From: an uncultured Eubacteriales bacterium
GTDB taxonomy: Bacteria > Bacillota > Clostridia > Oscillospirales > Acutalibacteraceae
Direction: 5' to 3'
DNA length: 64,000 nt
Assembly: GCA_934667845.1 (NCBI GenBank)
Contig: CAKUMQ010000002.1
Coordinates: forward strand, 22,049-86,048
Below are positions 26,086-34,450 of this stretch, in pieces (positions within the stretch are counted from its first letter, which is position 1; every line of letters begins with the position of its first letter). The notes beneath the pieces were generated by a model. That model searched no databases and was not told the origin of the DNA. It saw only the letters and a list, made by a program, of their open reading frames with translations. The translations under genes were made by a program, and so were the position numbers.

Positions 26086-27405
26086 ATGCAAAGAGGAAGT
26101 ATCTGCCGTATTTTATGCGTGCTGACGGCTGCTGCCCTGCTTTTACTGCCGGGTTGCGCAAAAACGCCGCCGAAATCGTCCGGCACATCGTCCGCGCCGG
26201 ACGGATCGGCGTCGGCTGCGGCGGAAAGCGGCGTATCTGCCGCCGGGTTTCTCCCGCTTGACCCGATCGAAAAGCGGGAGCGGGCGGACGGCGATCTCTA
26301 CACGTTTTCGCCCCACTATGCCGCGCGGATACAGCCGCGCGACGACTACGGCGCGATTCTCAGCTATGTCGGACAGAGCGCCCATCTGGGCGACAACGAG
26401 GACGCGTGGGATATCTACGGTTTAACGGATTCCGCGCTGCGGGTGCTGACCCCGGCGATCTATTCCACCTGCGAGCTGCGGGAGGGCGTGTGGTTCCTCA
26501 CCGGCAACACGCCGAAGGCGGAGGACGATCCGCGCGTGGCGAAAATGTACGCCCGTTCCCCGCAGCTGGAAAATATCTACTGTCAGCGGGTGCTTGTCTC
26601 GCAGGACGGCAGTACCGTGCTCGACGACGGCTACATCTATGATTACGCCTTCAGCGGCGGATATATCCTGTTCCGCACAGACGGCTCGCTGACCGTCGTC
26701 GACCGGCGGCTGCACGTGATCGCCGAGCTGTCGGGCGGCGATTACTGCTGGGTGCAGACGGATATGGACGGCGTGCTCTTCGCGTTCCACGGCTTCGACG
26801 GCTCGGTTACGGTGCGTGACCGCACCGGCAAAACGCTCTCGACCTTTACGCAGGAGCAGATCGGCTATGATGTCGGCTATGCCTTCCGCGGCGGGTCGGC
26901 GCCTGCGACACAGCTGTTTTGGTACAAGGGCGTCGGCTATGTCGCGCACTTTGACGAGGGAACGGGCGGCTGCACCGTCTCGCATTACCTGTTTGCCGAG
27001 ACCGGCGAGGTCAGGACTCCGCCGCTTGCGGGCTATATCAGCGAATCAAGCGACTACCCGCCGGTTCCGGCGGACGACACCCTGCCCCGCGTCCCGGAGC
27101 TGCCGGCTGCGCTGGCGGAAAAGGACATCCGTTATCGGCAGTACGACGCCTTTACCGGTGAAGCCCGCTTTGTCGCCGTGACCGAAAGGGACGGCAAAGA
27201 GATCGCCGCAGTCTATGACGGCGACGGCAAGCCGCTCGGGCTGACGCTGCCCTTGGAGAAGGATGTCTACTATTATTTCAACGTCTACGGCGACTATCTT
27301 TATGTGGAATGTCCGGGTAACCGCACGCGGGCGAGTGTGACGGCGTATTACCGTCTGACAGACGGCGAATGCGTGTTTTGCTACACCGCCAAGCCCGCTG
27401 CGTGA
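26086..27405 (+). CDS. Lipoprotein of a tandem paralogous family (copy 3)
   Basis: A 439-residue lipoprotein (LLPGC, C24), more diverged than copies 1 and 2 but keeping RDDYGAILSYVG, YGLTDSALRVLTPAIYS, LSGGDYCWVQT and DGSVTVRDRTGKTLSTF. The ATG at 26086 is chosen over 26080 because AAGGAGG then has an 8-base spacing instead of 2. It ends 40 bases before the PstS-like gene. Confidence 0.75.
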   Translation: MQRGSICRILCVLTAAALLLLPGCAKTPPKSSGTSSAPDGSASAAAESGVSAAGFLPLDPIEKRERADGDLYTFSPHYAARIQPRDDYGAILSYVGQSAHLGDNEDAWDIYGLTDSALRVLTPAIYSTCELREGVWFLTGNTPKAEDDPRVAKMYARSPQLENIYCQRVLVSQDGSTVLDDGYIYDYAFSGGYILFRTDGSLTVVDRRLHVIAELSGGDYCWVQTDMDGVLFAFHGFDGSVTVRDRTGKTLSTFTQEQIGYDVGYAFRGGSAPATQLFWYKGVGYVAHFDEGTGGCTVSHYLFAETGEVRTPPLAGYISESSDYPPVPADDTLPRVPELPAALAEKDIRYRQYDAFTGEARFVAVTERDGKEIAAVYDGDGKPLGLTLPLEKDVYYYFNVYGDYLYVECPGNRTRASVTAYYRLTDGECVFCYTAKPAA

Positions 27406-27445
27406 CCGGCTTTCGGAATATGTGTTGATCTGAGGAGGAATTTTT

Positions 27446-28408
27446 ATGCTGAAACTGACTAAAAAACGCGCGTTGTCCCTGCTGGCTGCCGCCGCGGCAC
27501 TGCTGCTTTTGCTGCCCGGCTGCGACAAAACGCCCGCCGACACATCGGACACCTCTGTGGCTGAGACGCCCACGACCTCGGCGACAAAAGCCGATACGGG
27601 ATTTCAGTTTACGCGGCAGAATCTCCCGCGGATGAACGGCTCCTCCTCCACCAAACCGATGGCGGAGGGCGTGGCGATGGTGCTGCTCGGCGAGACCAAG
27701 GAGCAGGTGCAGGATCTGCTCAGCTTTTCCCGCACGACGCAGTCCTATCGGGAGCTGATGGAGGGCAACGCCGACCTGCTGCTGGCTGCCGAGCCCGCCG
27801 AGACCATCTGGACGGAGAAAAAGAAGAACAACTATGACTGGCAGATGGACATTCTCGCCTATGACGGACTCGTGTTCATTGTCAATAAGGACAACCCCGT
27901 TGATTCGCTGACCCCCGATCAGATCCGCGACATCTACAGCGGCAAGATCACGAACTGGTCGCAGGTCGGCGGCAGCGACCTCGATATCGTCGCGTTCCAG
28001 CGCAACGAGGAGGCGGGCAGCCAGGCGGCCATGAAAAAGCTGGTCATGGGGGATACCCCGATGATGAAAGCCGAGGGCACCTATGTCGTCAACAGCATGG
28101 GCGGTCTGGTGGACGCGGTGGCGTCCTTTGACGGCTCGCCTGCCGCCCTCGGCTACACCATGTACTATTATGCCGTGAACATGGGCATGGCGAAGGACCT
28201 GAAGCTGCTGAAGGTCGAGGGCATCGCGCCCGATGTCGATACGATCGCCTCCGGCAAATACCCGTTCCGCAACAATTATTATGTGGTCAGCAAGGCGGGG
28301 CTTGCCGAGGACTGTCCCACCGCCGTTTTGCACCGCTGGCTGCTCAGCGTGAGCGGGCAGACGCTGATCAAAAAGCTCGGCTATGTCCCCGCCGGAAAAG
28401 CCGACTGA
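27446..28408 (+). CDS. PstS-like substrate-binding lipoprotein (orphan)
   Basis: A 320-residue lipoprotein (LLPGC, C26) of the PBP-like type that binds phosphate in PstS. RMNGSSSTKPMAEG corresponds to the anion-binding DGS-T loop; VNKDNPVDSLTPDQIRDIYSGKITNWSQVGG is the well-known PstS-family block; RNEEAGSQAAM and SMGGLVDAVASFDGSPAALGYT match the second-lobe ligand region. No pstC, pstA or pstB is next to it. It may bind phosphate or another oxyanion and signal with the three preceding lipoproteins; this is inference. Phosphate is not proved. Confidence 0.8.
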   Translation: MLKLTKKRALSLLAAAAALLLLLPGCDKTPADTSDTSVAETPTTSATKADTGFQFTRQNLPRMNGSSSTKPMAEGVAMVLLGETKEQVQDLLSFSRTTQSYRELMEGNADLLLAAEPAETIWTEKKKNNYDWQMDILAYDGLVFIVNKDNPVDSLTPDQIRDIYSGKITNWSQVGGSDLDIVAFQRNEEAGSQAAMKKLVMGDTPMMKAEGTYVVNSMGGLVDAVASFDGSPAALGYTMYYYAVNMGMAKDLKLLKVEGIAPDVDTIASGKYPFRNNYYVVSKAGLAEDCPTAVLHRWLLSVSGQTLIKKLGYVPAGKAD

Positions 28409-28428
28409 TCCACCCCTTAAAAACGCCG

Positions 28429-28469
28429 GATCCCCCGTACCGCTTTGCTGCGGTACGGGGGATCTTTCT
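28429..28469 (+). terminator. Terminator of the lipoprotein operon
   Basis: Perfect 15-base stem (28429-28443 with 28450-28464) and six-base loop TTTGCT, followed by TTTCT. Confidence 0.85.
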
Positions 28470-28585
28470 GTGGGATCGTGCGGGATCTCGCGCCGGAGAG
28501 GAGAAACAGATTCCGCAAATTCGTGTTCGATCCGATAAATGTAGCGGCGTCTGCCTTGCCTGTCGTATCCGCTTACCGGCGCCGG

Positions 28586-29944
28586 TCAGCAGTACCGGAT
28601 CAGTGTCTGCGCCTCTTTGAGAGAGGCGGCTCTGCCGGCGGCGACTGCGGCAAACAGCGCCGCGCCGAAAGCGGCTTCCTCCCGGTGGACGGGAATGGAC
28701 AGCGGCAGCCCGAAGGCGGCGGAAAAGCGGGCGGCAAGCGGCGCGTTGCGGCGCAGCCCGTTGCCCGAGCCGATCAGGCGGGTGGGCGTCTCCTTCAGAA
28801 ACGGTGTCATCTCCCGGTACAGGTCATACAGCTCCGCCGCCATGCCGTTCATCACGCCGTCGCACAGGGCGGCGACGGTGAAATTGTCAATGCCGATCTG
28901 CCGGATGCTGCCCCGTACCGTCGGCTCCCGGCGGGTGCCGCAAAAGCGGGTGTCGATCACCAGCGGCTGTGCGGGCGGACGGTAGTCTGCCATCAGCCGG
29001 TCCATGGCGGGATAGGCGCTGTCGACAGCCTGCCCCGTGATCTGCTCTGCCGTTTCCCGCAGAAACGTCTCCAGCAGGGCATAGGCGCGGCCGCCGCACA
29101 GGGAGGAGCCTGCCAGCAGCCAGTGCCCGTCGATCAGGGGACGGCGGTCCGGCACATCCGTTTCCGGCAGAGTGTCGGTCACGCAGGAGATCTGGCTGCC
29201 GGTGCCCACGTTGACCAGAATGCTGTGGGCAAGGTCGTTGACCGAGCCGAGCACGCTCGCCTGATTGTCGCCGATGGCGGCAGCGGTGGGGATACCGTCT
29301 TTTGTGTGTCCCGCAAGCGCAAAGCCGGCGGCGACCTCCGGGAAAAACGACGGATCCATTCCCGCCGCCCGCACGGCGTCTCTGTCAAAGCGACCGGCCT
29401 TGAGGTCATACAGCCCGATCCCCGCCGCATCCGACGGGGTCAGGCAGGGCGTTTTGCGGCCGGTCAGCGCCATGACCGCGAGATCGTGGATGTTGCAGAA
29501 TGTGACCGCTCCCGCCGGGATGCAGCCGTTTACCGTGTTGTAAAAGTGCGTGACCGCGCCGTAGCCGGTCGACAGCGGATAGCCGGTTGCGGTGCTGAGA
29601 TATTCCGCATAGGTCTTGCCGTCCCGGTAGGGCAGGTCGCCGCGTCCGTCCTGCCAGATGGCAAGCGGGCCGACCGGCTGACCGTCTCGGTCGGTGTACA
29701 CGATACCGTGCATCTGCCCGGTGACCCCGACGGCTGCCGCGCCGCCCTCCTGCCGAAGCGTTTCGGCAACGGTCTGTATGCGGGCGATCAGCGCCGCGGG
29801 GTCCTGCAGCTTTTCATACGGGTGCGCGGAGGGAACGGCGCTGTCGTTCGGGAGGGTGAGCGATCTGACGACGGCGCCGCTGTCGGTGTCCAGCAGAATG
29901 CCGCAGAGGGAGGTGGTGCCGATGTCCAGTCCGATAATGCGCAT
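28586..29944 (-). CDS. FGGY-family carbohydrate kinase, sedoheptulokinase-like
   Basis: A 452-residue sugar kinase. The phosphate-1 motif IIGLDIGTTSLCG is at the N-terminus, GVTGQMHGIVY and PLAIWQDGRG near residues 75-105 are characteristic of the sedoheptulokinase-like branch, GDNQASVLGS holds the catalytic Asp, and VGTGSQIS and GSGNGLRRNAPLA are the ATP-binding parts. The ATG at 29944 has GGAGG upstream; an earlier GTG is less likely. It is the last gene of a transcript with the glycyl radical enzyme and activase, 15 bases after the enzyme's stop. It probably phosphorylates a ketose or polyol that enters or leaves the radical step; substrate unknown. Confidence 0.85.
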   Translation of the reverse strand: MRIIGLDIGTTSLCGILLDTDSGAVVRSLTLPNDSAVPSAHPYEKLQDPAALIARIQTVAETLRQEGGAAAVGVTGQMHGIVYTDRDGQPVGPLAIWQDGRGDLPYRDGKTYAEYLSTATGYPLSTGYGAVTHFYNTVNGCIPAGAVTFCNIHDLAVMALTGRKTPCLTPSDAAGIGLYDLKAGRFDRDAVRAAGMDPSFFPEVAAGFALAGHTKDGIPTAAAIGDNQASVLGSVNDLAHSILVNVGTGSQISCVTDTLPETDVPDRRPLIDGHWLLAGSSLCGGRAYALLETFLRETAEQITGQAVDSAYPAMDRLMADYRPPAQPLVIDTRFCGTRREPTVRGSIRQIGIDNFTVAALCDGVMNGMAAELYDLYREMTPFLKETPTRLIGSGNGLRRNAPLAARFSAAFGLPLSIPVHREEAAFGAALFAAVAAGRAASLKEAQTLIRYC

Positions 29945-29959
29945 GGCGGTCACCTCCGT

Positions 29960-32326
29960 TTACAGGGTAGTCGATTTCGGATCCAGGCGCTTGATGATGT
30001 CCTGCTGCACCGCCGGGGACAGATCCAGGAAGTTGACGAACGTGCCGTGGATGCGCACGATGTACACGCCGGAGGGGGCGTATTTCTGCGGGTCTGCCAG
30101 CACCTTGCGCAGCGTCTCCGGCGTCGTCACGTTGACATAGAGATAAAACGGCGCGACCGGCGCGGGATTATCCGGGTTGAAGAACAGCGGACGGATGACG
30201 CGGTGGGCAAAATCCAGCCCCTTGCCCTCCTTCGTGGGCGCGGTGAAGAATTTCGGGTCGATTCCGAGATGGGAGGCGTAGCCGCCGTCCATGCAGGCAA
30301 AGGGCAGCTGCATATTGGACAGCATGCGGAAGCCCATGCCCTGATCGGCGTCGCCGAACAGGGGATCCACGCCGTAGTTGAGCTGCTCTCTGGCGGTGCG
30401 GCCGTCCGGCGTAGCGCCCACCCAGTAGCCGTAGGTCAGGTGGGTAGTGGGGCTGGACCAGTCGGCGCGGAACGGGTTGCCGAGATAATTCCGATGGGCG
30501 GTCACCATGGCGGAGACGCGTCTCGCGACCTCTGCCGCCTCGGCGTCCGCCTCGGGGATGTTGTTGCCGAATTTGGGCGCGGCTTTCAAAAAGGCGTGCA
30601 GCTCCTCATAGCCTTCGAAATTCGCACGCAGGGCGGGAACCAGCTTGTCGGCGTCCTCCGGGCGCTCGCGGAGCAGCCGGTCGATCGCCACAAAGGAGTC
30701 GGCGGTCACGCTCAGCCCGTGGATCAGGCAGCCGCTGCCGTTATAGCGCGTGCCCTGATGCGCGGTGTCCCGCGTGTCGTAGCCGCTTTCCGCGCCGCCC
30801 ATAAAGGTGCTGAGGAACGGCACGGGCAGGCAGCTGACCGCACGGGAAGCGCCGTCGGCGGCGTCACACATGAGGTCGATATAGTGGGCAAGGTTGTCAT
30901 AAAACCGCTCGCGGATATGGGGCCGCAGCTCGGCGGCGGGCAGCGCGGGCGTTTCCTCGATGGGGGTGTCGGTGATCAGCGAGCGGCCACCGTTTAACGT
31001 CAGCTCCAGGATCTTGGGGAGGTTCAGCCAGCTGTTGGTGGTGTTGCCGTTGTCCTTGCCCATGATCAGCGGCTCCTGACAGCCCGCCACGGCATAGTCC
31101 GCCAGATCCTCCTTTGCCACCCCGCGGGCGGCGAGGACCTGAAATACCGCGTCGTCGTTGAAGAGCGAGGGCGTCAGCACGCCGGGGGAGAAGAAGAAGC
31201 GGCCCATGGAGGCGTACAGCTCGTCGGGCGTGTTTTGGTGCAGCTTGGCAGAGAGGATGGGCTGGGGCAGATTCATCTCCAGATAGGCGTCCATCAGCGC
31301 ATACGAGGTCTCGCAGGTCAGGTCGTTGCCCTCGGTATCCTTTCCGCCGATGATCAGGTTCTGCGAGATCGCCCAGCTGCGGTCGCCGACATTGTAAAAC
31401 ACCAGGAAGTGCATAAACAGGGCGGCAGCCTCCTCCCGCGACAGCCCCTCCTTTGCCCGGTACGGCTCAAAGATGCGGTCGGCATTGCCCACGGAGAAGG
31501 CGAAGGGATTGGGCGCCTGCTCAAGGCACATGACCTCCCACAGCAGCATGAACGCCTGAATGGCTTCATACAGCGTGTCGCAGGGGTGCTCCGGCACCTT
31601 GCGCAGCGTGTTTTCCAGCCGGGTCAGCTGTGCGGCGCGCTCCGCGTCGGCGGTCTTTTTCTGTGCGGCGGCAATGTCCGCATAGCGGTGTGCCAGCGCG
31701 ACGGTGCCGCAGAGCGTCAGCCGCATGGCGGCATAATTATCCTTTTTCACCGGGTCGGTCTCAGCCTGAATACGCGCATCCAGCTCGGCAATGACGGCGG
31801 CAAGACCGTTTTTCAGCACCGGGCGGAAATCCGGGATCAGGTGACCGGTGACCTGCTCGATAAAGAAAGCCACCTCGGCGGTGTACGGCTCATAGCGGTC
31901 GTATACGTCGGTCAGCGTGCGCACATAGTCGCTCTCGCGGGTAAAGTTCCGCACGCGGTCAATGCGCTCGCGGGGGAATTCCTCATTCGGCTCGATGTCG
32001 TCATATACGGCGGTGGGGTCGCAGTAGCCGGAGAAGGTCTCCACCCGGAAGCAGGGGTTGATCAGGGCATAGCTGCGGGCAAAGGCGTCCGACTGGCTGC
32101 CCGCAAAGATTGCGTTGTCGCTGAGAGAGAGCGGCAGCTCCTGCAAAATGGCGCAAAGCTCTCTGGCGGCGCGCATTTCCCGGGAAAGTCCCTTGTATTC
32201 CTCCGCGTGGTTGCAGGCGATCTCCCGTGCAAGAAACCAGCCGTCCAGCCGTGTTTTTGCCTTTTCCTCGCGATACAGCGCCTTCGCCATGGCGATCGTC
32301 CGCTCGGTGTTCATGTTCTGTGTCAT
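29960..32326 (-). CDS. Glycyl radical enzyme of unassigned subtype (PFL-like family)
   Basis: A 788-residue oxygen-sensitive radical enzyme. The thiyl-radical cysteine is C416 in YAVAGCQEPLI, with the general-base glutamate at 418; most dehydratase/lyase subtypes have GCVE, so GCQE is unusual. The glycyl radical site is G761 in VRIHGTFVNF, 27 residues from the C-terminus, where most relatives have RVSGY. The barrel is full length. Pyruvate formate-lyase is excluded because it has two adjacent cysteines. Known subtypes (glycerol or propanediol dehydratase, choline lyase, hydroxyproline dehydratase, isethionate lyase) are not an obvious match. GAGGA precedes the ATG. With a sugar kinase and ROK and HAD proteins next door, a sugar-derived substrate is likely. 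Confidence 0.85.
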   Translation of the reverse strand: MTQNMNTERTIAMAKALYREEKAKTRLDGWFLAREIACNHAEEYKGLSREMRAARELCAILQELPLSLSDNAIFAGSQSDAFARSYALINPCFRVETFSGYCDPTAVYDDIEPNEEFPRERIDRVRNFTRESDYVRTLTDVYDRYEPYTAEVAFFIEQVTGHLIPDFRPVLKNGLAAVIAELDARIQAETDPVKKDNYAAMRLTLCGTVALAHRYADIAAAQKKTADAERAAQLTRLENTLRKVPEHPCDTLYEAIQAFMLLWEVMCLEQAPNPFAFSVGNADRIFEPYRAKEGLSREEAAALFMHFLVFYNVGDRSWAISQNLIIGGKDTEGNDLTCETSYALMDAYLEMNLPQPILSAKLHQNTPDELYASMGRFFFSPGVLTPSLFNDDAVFQVLAARGVAKEDLADYAVAGCQEPLIMGKDNGNTTNSWLNLPKILELTLNGGRSLITDTPIEETPALPAAELRPHIRERFYDNLAHYIDLMCDAADGASRAVSCLPVPFLSTFMGGAESGYDTRDTAHQGTRYNGSGCLIHGLSVTADSFVAIDRLLRERPEDADKLVPALRANFEGYEELHAFLKAAPKFGNNIPEADAEAAEVARRVSAMVTAHRNYLGNPFRADWSSPTTHLTYGYWVGATPDGRTAREQLNYGVDPLFGDADQGMGFRMLSNMQLPFACMDGGYASHLGIDPKFFTAPTKEGKGLDFAHRVIRPLFFNPDNPAPVAPFYLYVNVTTPETLRKVLADPQKYAPSGVYIVRIHGTFVNFLDLSPAVQQDIIKRLDPKSTTL

Positions 32327-32346
32327 CCCGTATTCCTCACTTTCTG

Positions 32347-33069
32347 TTATGTACGCACGACCTGCAGACCGCAGCCGCGCAGGATGTCCTCGTATTGCCG
32401 CCGCTCCTCCTCGGAGACGAAGGCGTTTTTCACGGTATAGGGCTTATGGCACTTTTCCCACTTGTCCTTGCCGTATTCGTGATACGGCAGCAGCTCAAAG
32501 CGGACGTGTGCGGTATCGCAGGAGAGAAACAGTGCGGCAAACCGCTCCATATCCGCCGCGGAGGCATTAAAGCCGCCGATCAGCGGAATGCGCACCAGCA
32601 CACAGGGGTGCTGTGCCGCCGCGGCGCGGAGATTTTCGATGATCTGTGCGTTTCCGCAGCCGGTAAAGCGCCTGTGTGTCTCGTCATCGTAATGCTTGCA
32701 GTCCATGATCAGCTCGTCGATCAGCGGGAACAGCTCCGCAAGGCGCGGGGCGGTGCCGTTTGTCTCGATGGCGGTGGAAATGCCCTGCCGCTTTAGCCGC
32801 GTCAGCACCTCCCGCAGCCCGTCAAACTGGCAGGTGCATTCCCCGCCGGTAAAGGTCACGCCGCCGCCGTCAAAAAACATGGCGCGGCAGCGTACGGCCT
32901 CCTGCTCCAGCTCCTCCGCAGAGACGGCGGTTCCGCCGGAAAATCCCATCCCCTCCGGGTTGGAGCACCACGGACAGGACAGGTTGCAGCCCTGCAGGTG
33001 ATAGACCAGACGGTTTCCGCTTCCGTCCTGGGCATAGTTGAATCCCTTTTGGAATATGCGGATCGGCAT
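32347..33069 (-). CDS. Glycyl radical enzyme activase (radical SAM)
   Basis: A 240-residue radical SAM protein. The CX3CX2C cluster motif is CNLSCPWC (C28, C32, C35) and GGGVTFTGGECT is the SAM-binding GGE-type motif; TAIETNGTAP and ELIMDCKHYDDETHRRFTG are typical of activases. It lacks the ferredoxin-like insert with two extra clusters found in many GRE activases, so it is of the compact PFL-activase type. It would abstract hydrogen from G761 of the enzyme encoded 20 bases downstream. The ATG at 33069 is preferred over 33132, which would place the operator inside the coding region. Confidence 0.9.
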   Translation of the reverse strand: MPIRIFQKGFNYAQDGSGNRLVYHLQGCNLSCPWCSNPEGMGFSGGTAVSAEELEQEAVRCRAMFFDGGGVTFTGGECTCQFDGLREVLTRLKRQGISTAIETNGTAPRLAELFPLIDELIMDCKHYDDETHRRFTGCGNAQIIENLRAAAAQHPCVLVRIPLIGGFNASAADMERFAALFLSCDTAHVRFELLPYHEYGKDKWEKCHKPYTVKNAFVSEEERRQYEDILRGCGLQVVRT

Positions 33070-33095
33070 ACCATATCCCCTTTCCTGCTTATTTT

Positions 33096-33110
33096 GTTTT
33101 AGCCTAAAAC
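33096..33110 (-). promoter_or_regulatory. Operator-like palindrome, radical-enzyme promoter
   Basis: GTTTTAGCCTAAAAC, a perfect seven-base inverted repeat around one base. It lies just downstream of the -10 at 33124-33129, where a bound repressor would block transcription. A matching copy is at 33213-33227. Confidence 0.6.
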
Positions 33111-33123
33111 TATATGCGACAAT

Positions 33124-33152
33124 ATTATGCATGATTCCGGGGCAAATTGCAA
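33124..33152 (-). promoter_or_regulatory. Promoter of the activase-GRE-kinase operon
   Basis: On the minus strand TTGCAA, 17 bases, CATAAT, about 55 bases before the activase start. Confidence 0.6.
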
Positions 33153-33199
33153 GATGTTTTTTAAAAAATTTTTCATTTACCTGAAGATCGTCTGCATAC

Positions 33200-33228
33200 T
33201 TGCCAAATGCCGGTTTTGGTGTTAAACT
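33200..33228 (+). promoter_or_regulatory. Possible promoter of the ROK repressor gene
   Basis: TTGCCA, 17 bases, TAAACT, 41 bases before the start codon. Weak on its own, but its -10 is covered by the second operator-like site. Confidence 0.45.
33213..33227 (+). promoter_or_regulatory. Second operator-like site, repressor promoter
   Basis: GTTTTGGTGTTAAAC matches 11 of 15 positions of the perfect palindrome at 33096-33110, including both GTTTT and AAAC ends. It overlaps the putative -10 of the repressor gene, as expected for autoregulation. Confidence 0.45.
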
Positions 33229-33268
33229 AATCCGGACAGTGTATCGTTAAGGGAGAGACGGTGGAGCC

Positions 33269-34450
33269 ATGCGAAAAAGCCCGCATAATGTAGCGACGTT
33301 AAAGAACAGCAACCGCGCGCAGATCCTGGAGTGCGTCCGCCGCGGCCCCATCTCGCGCATTGATATTTCGCGGCAGACGGGGATCTCCAAGCCGTCGGTG
33401 ACGCTGCTGACCGGGGAGATGATCGGGGAGGGGCTGCTCTGCGAGACCGGGCTTTCCGCGCGCAGCGCCGGACCGGGGCGCACCTCGATCCTGATCGACC
33501 TGAACGGCGGCTATGCCTTTGCCGTCGGCGTGGCGCTGCACCGCCGGCGGATCAGCGTATGCCTGACCGATATCAAGGCGCAGTGCCTCACCTGCCGGCA
33601 GGCGCCCGTCGGCGATTTTGCGGACGCGGACGCGGTGCTGGACTGGGCAGAGCGGGTCATTTCCGGGGAGATCACCCGGCTGGGGCTGTCGGCGGCGTCC
33701 TGTGTCGGGATCGGCATCAGCAGTCCCGGCCCGCTCAGTTACAGGGATGGGATCATTCTGGAGCCGCCCGGCTTGCCGCTGTTTCACCGGTATCCGCTGG
33801 TCGAGCGGTTCAGACAGCGGTTTTCCTGGCCGGTGTATCTGGAAAATAACGCCGTTACGCTGTCGATGACGGATTTTTACCGGCGCGGCGGCATTTCCGG
33901 CAACAGCCTGTTTGTCGTTGTCGATAACGGTATCGGCAGTACATTGCTGCAGGACGGCAGGGTGTTCCGCGGTGCGCAGGGCTTTGCGGGGGAGCTCGGA
34001 CATATCAGCGTGGATCCGGGCGGGGACATATGCTCCTGCGGCAACCGCGGGTGCCTGGAGCAATACGCCTCCCTGTCTGCGCTGCGCGCCCGTTTCGGCT
34101 TTGACCGGTATGAGACCGTGGTGGAGGCGGCGCTCGCCGGGAATACGGCGGCGCGTGGCGTGCTGGAGCATCTGGCGGTGTATATGGGCACCGCCCTGGT
34201 GAGCGCCGCCAACCTGTATGATCCGGATACGGTCGTGCTCTATGGCGAATACGCCTATAAAGCCGAGGTGCTGACCGGGCGGCTGGAGGAATACATCCGC
34301 CGTCACTCGCTGGTGTGCCGCGTACACCCCGTGACGGTACTGCCCTCCGTGCTGACGGCGGAGGCGTCTTATGTATCCGCCGTTATTCCCGCGCTGAACG
34401 CGTTTTTTGCCCAGGATCACCGCGAGGAGGAGAAAGGAGCGCACCGATGA
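33269..34450 (+). CDS. ROK-family transcriptional repressor (NagC/XylR type)
   Basis: A 393-residue regulator. An N-terminal winged helix-turn-helix (about residues 14-60, RIDISRQTGISKPSVTLLTGEM) is followed by a ROK sugar-binding domain with the zinc signature around H245 and CSCGNRGC (C255, C257, C262) and the preceding GELGHISVDPGG. ROK repressors of this build are released from DNA by a sugar or sugar phosphate. Divergent placement from the radical-enzyme operon and the paired operator-like sites suggest it controls that operon and itself. Its stop overlaps the HAD gene start (ATGA). Confidence 0.88.
   Translation: MRKSPHNVATLKNSNRAQILECVRRGPISRIDISRQTGISKPSVTLLTGEMIGEGLLCETGLSARSAGPGRTSILIDLNGGYAFAVGVALHRRRISVCLTDIKAQCLTCRQAPVGDFADADAVLDWAERVISGEITRLGLSAASCVGIGISSPGPLSYRDGIILEPPGLPLFHRYPLVERFRQRFSWPVYLENNAVTLSMTDFYRRGGISGNSLFVVVDNGIGSTLLQDGRVFRGAQGFAGELGHISVDPGGDICSCGNRGCLEQYASLSALRARFGFDRYETVVEAALAGNTAARGVLEHLAVYMGTALVSAANLYDPDTVVLYGEYAYKAEVLTGRLEEYIRRHSLVCRVHPVTVLPSVLTAEASYVSAVIPALNAFFAQDHREEEKGAHR

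Noticed and set aside
28445..30997. Plus-strand open frame of 850 codons
   Set aside because: It lies antisense to the kinase and glycyl radical enzyme, has no recognisable domain and is Arg/Gly/Ala-rich, as expected from GC-rich shadow frames.
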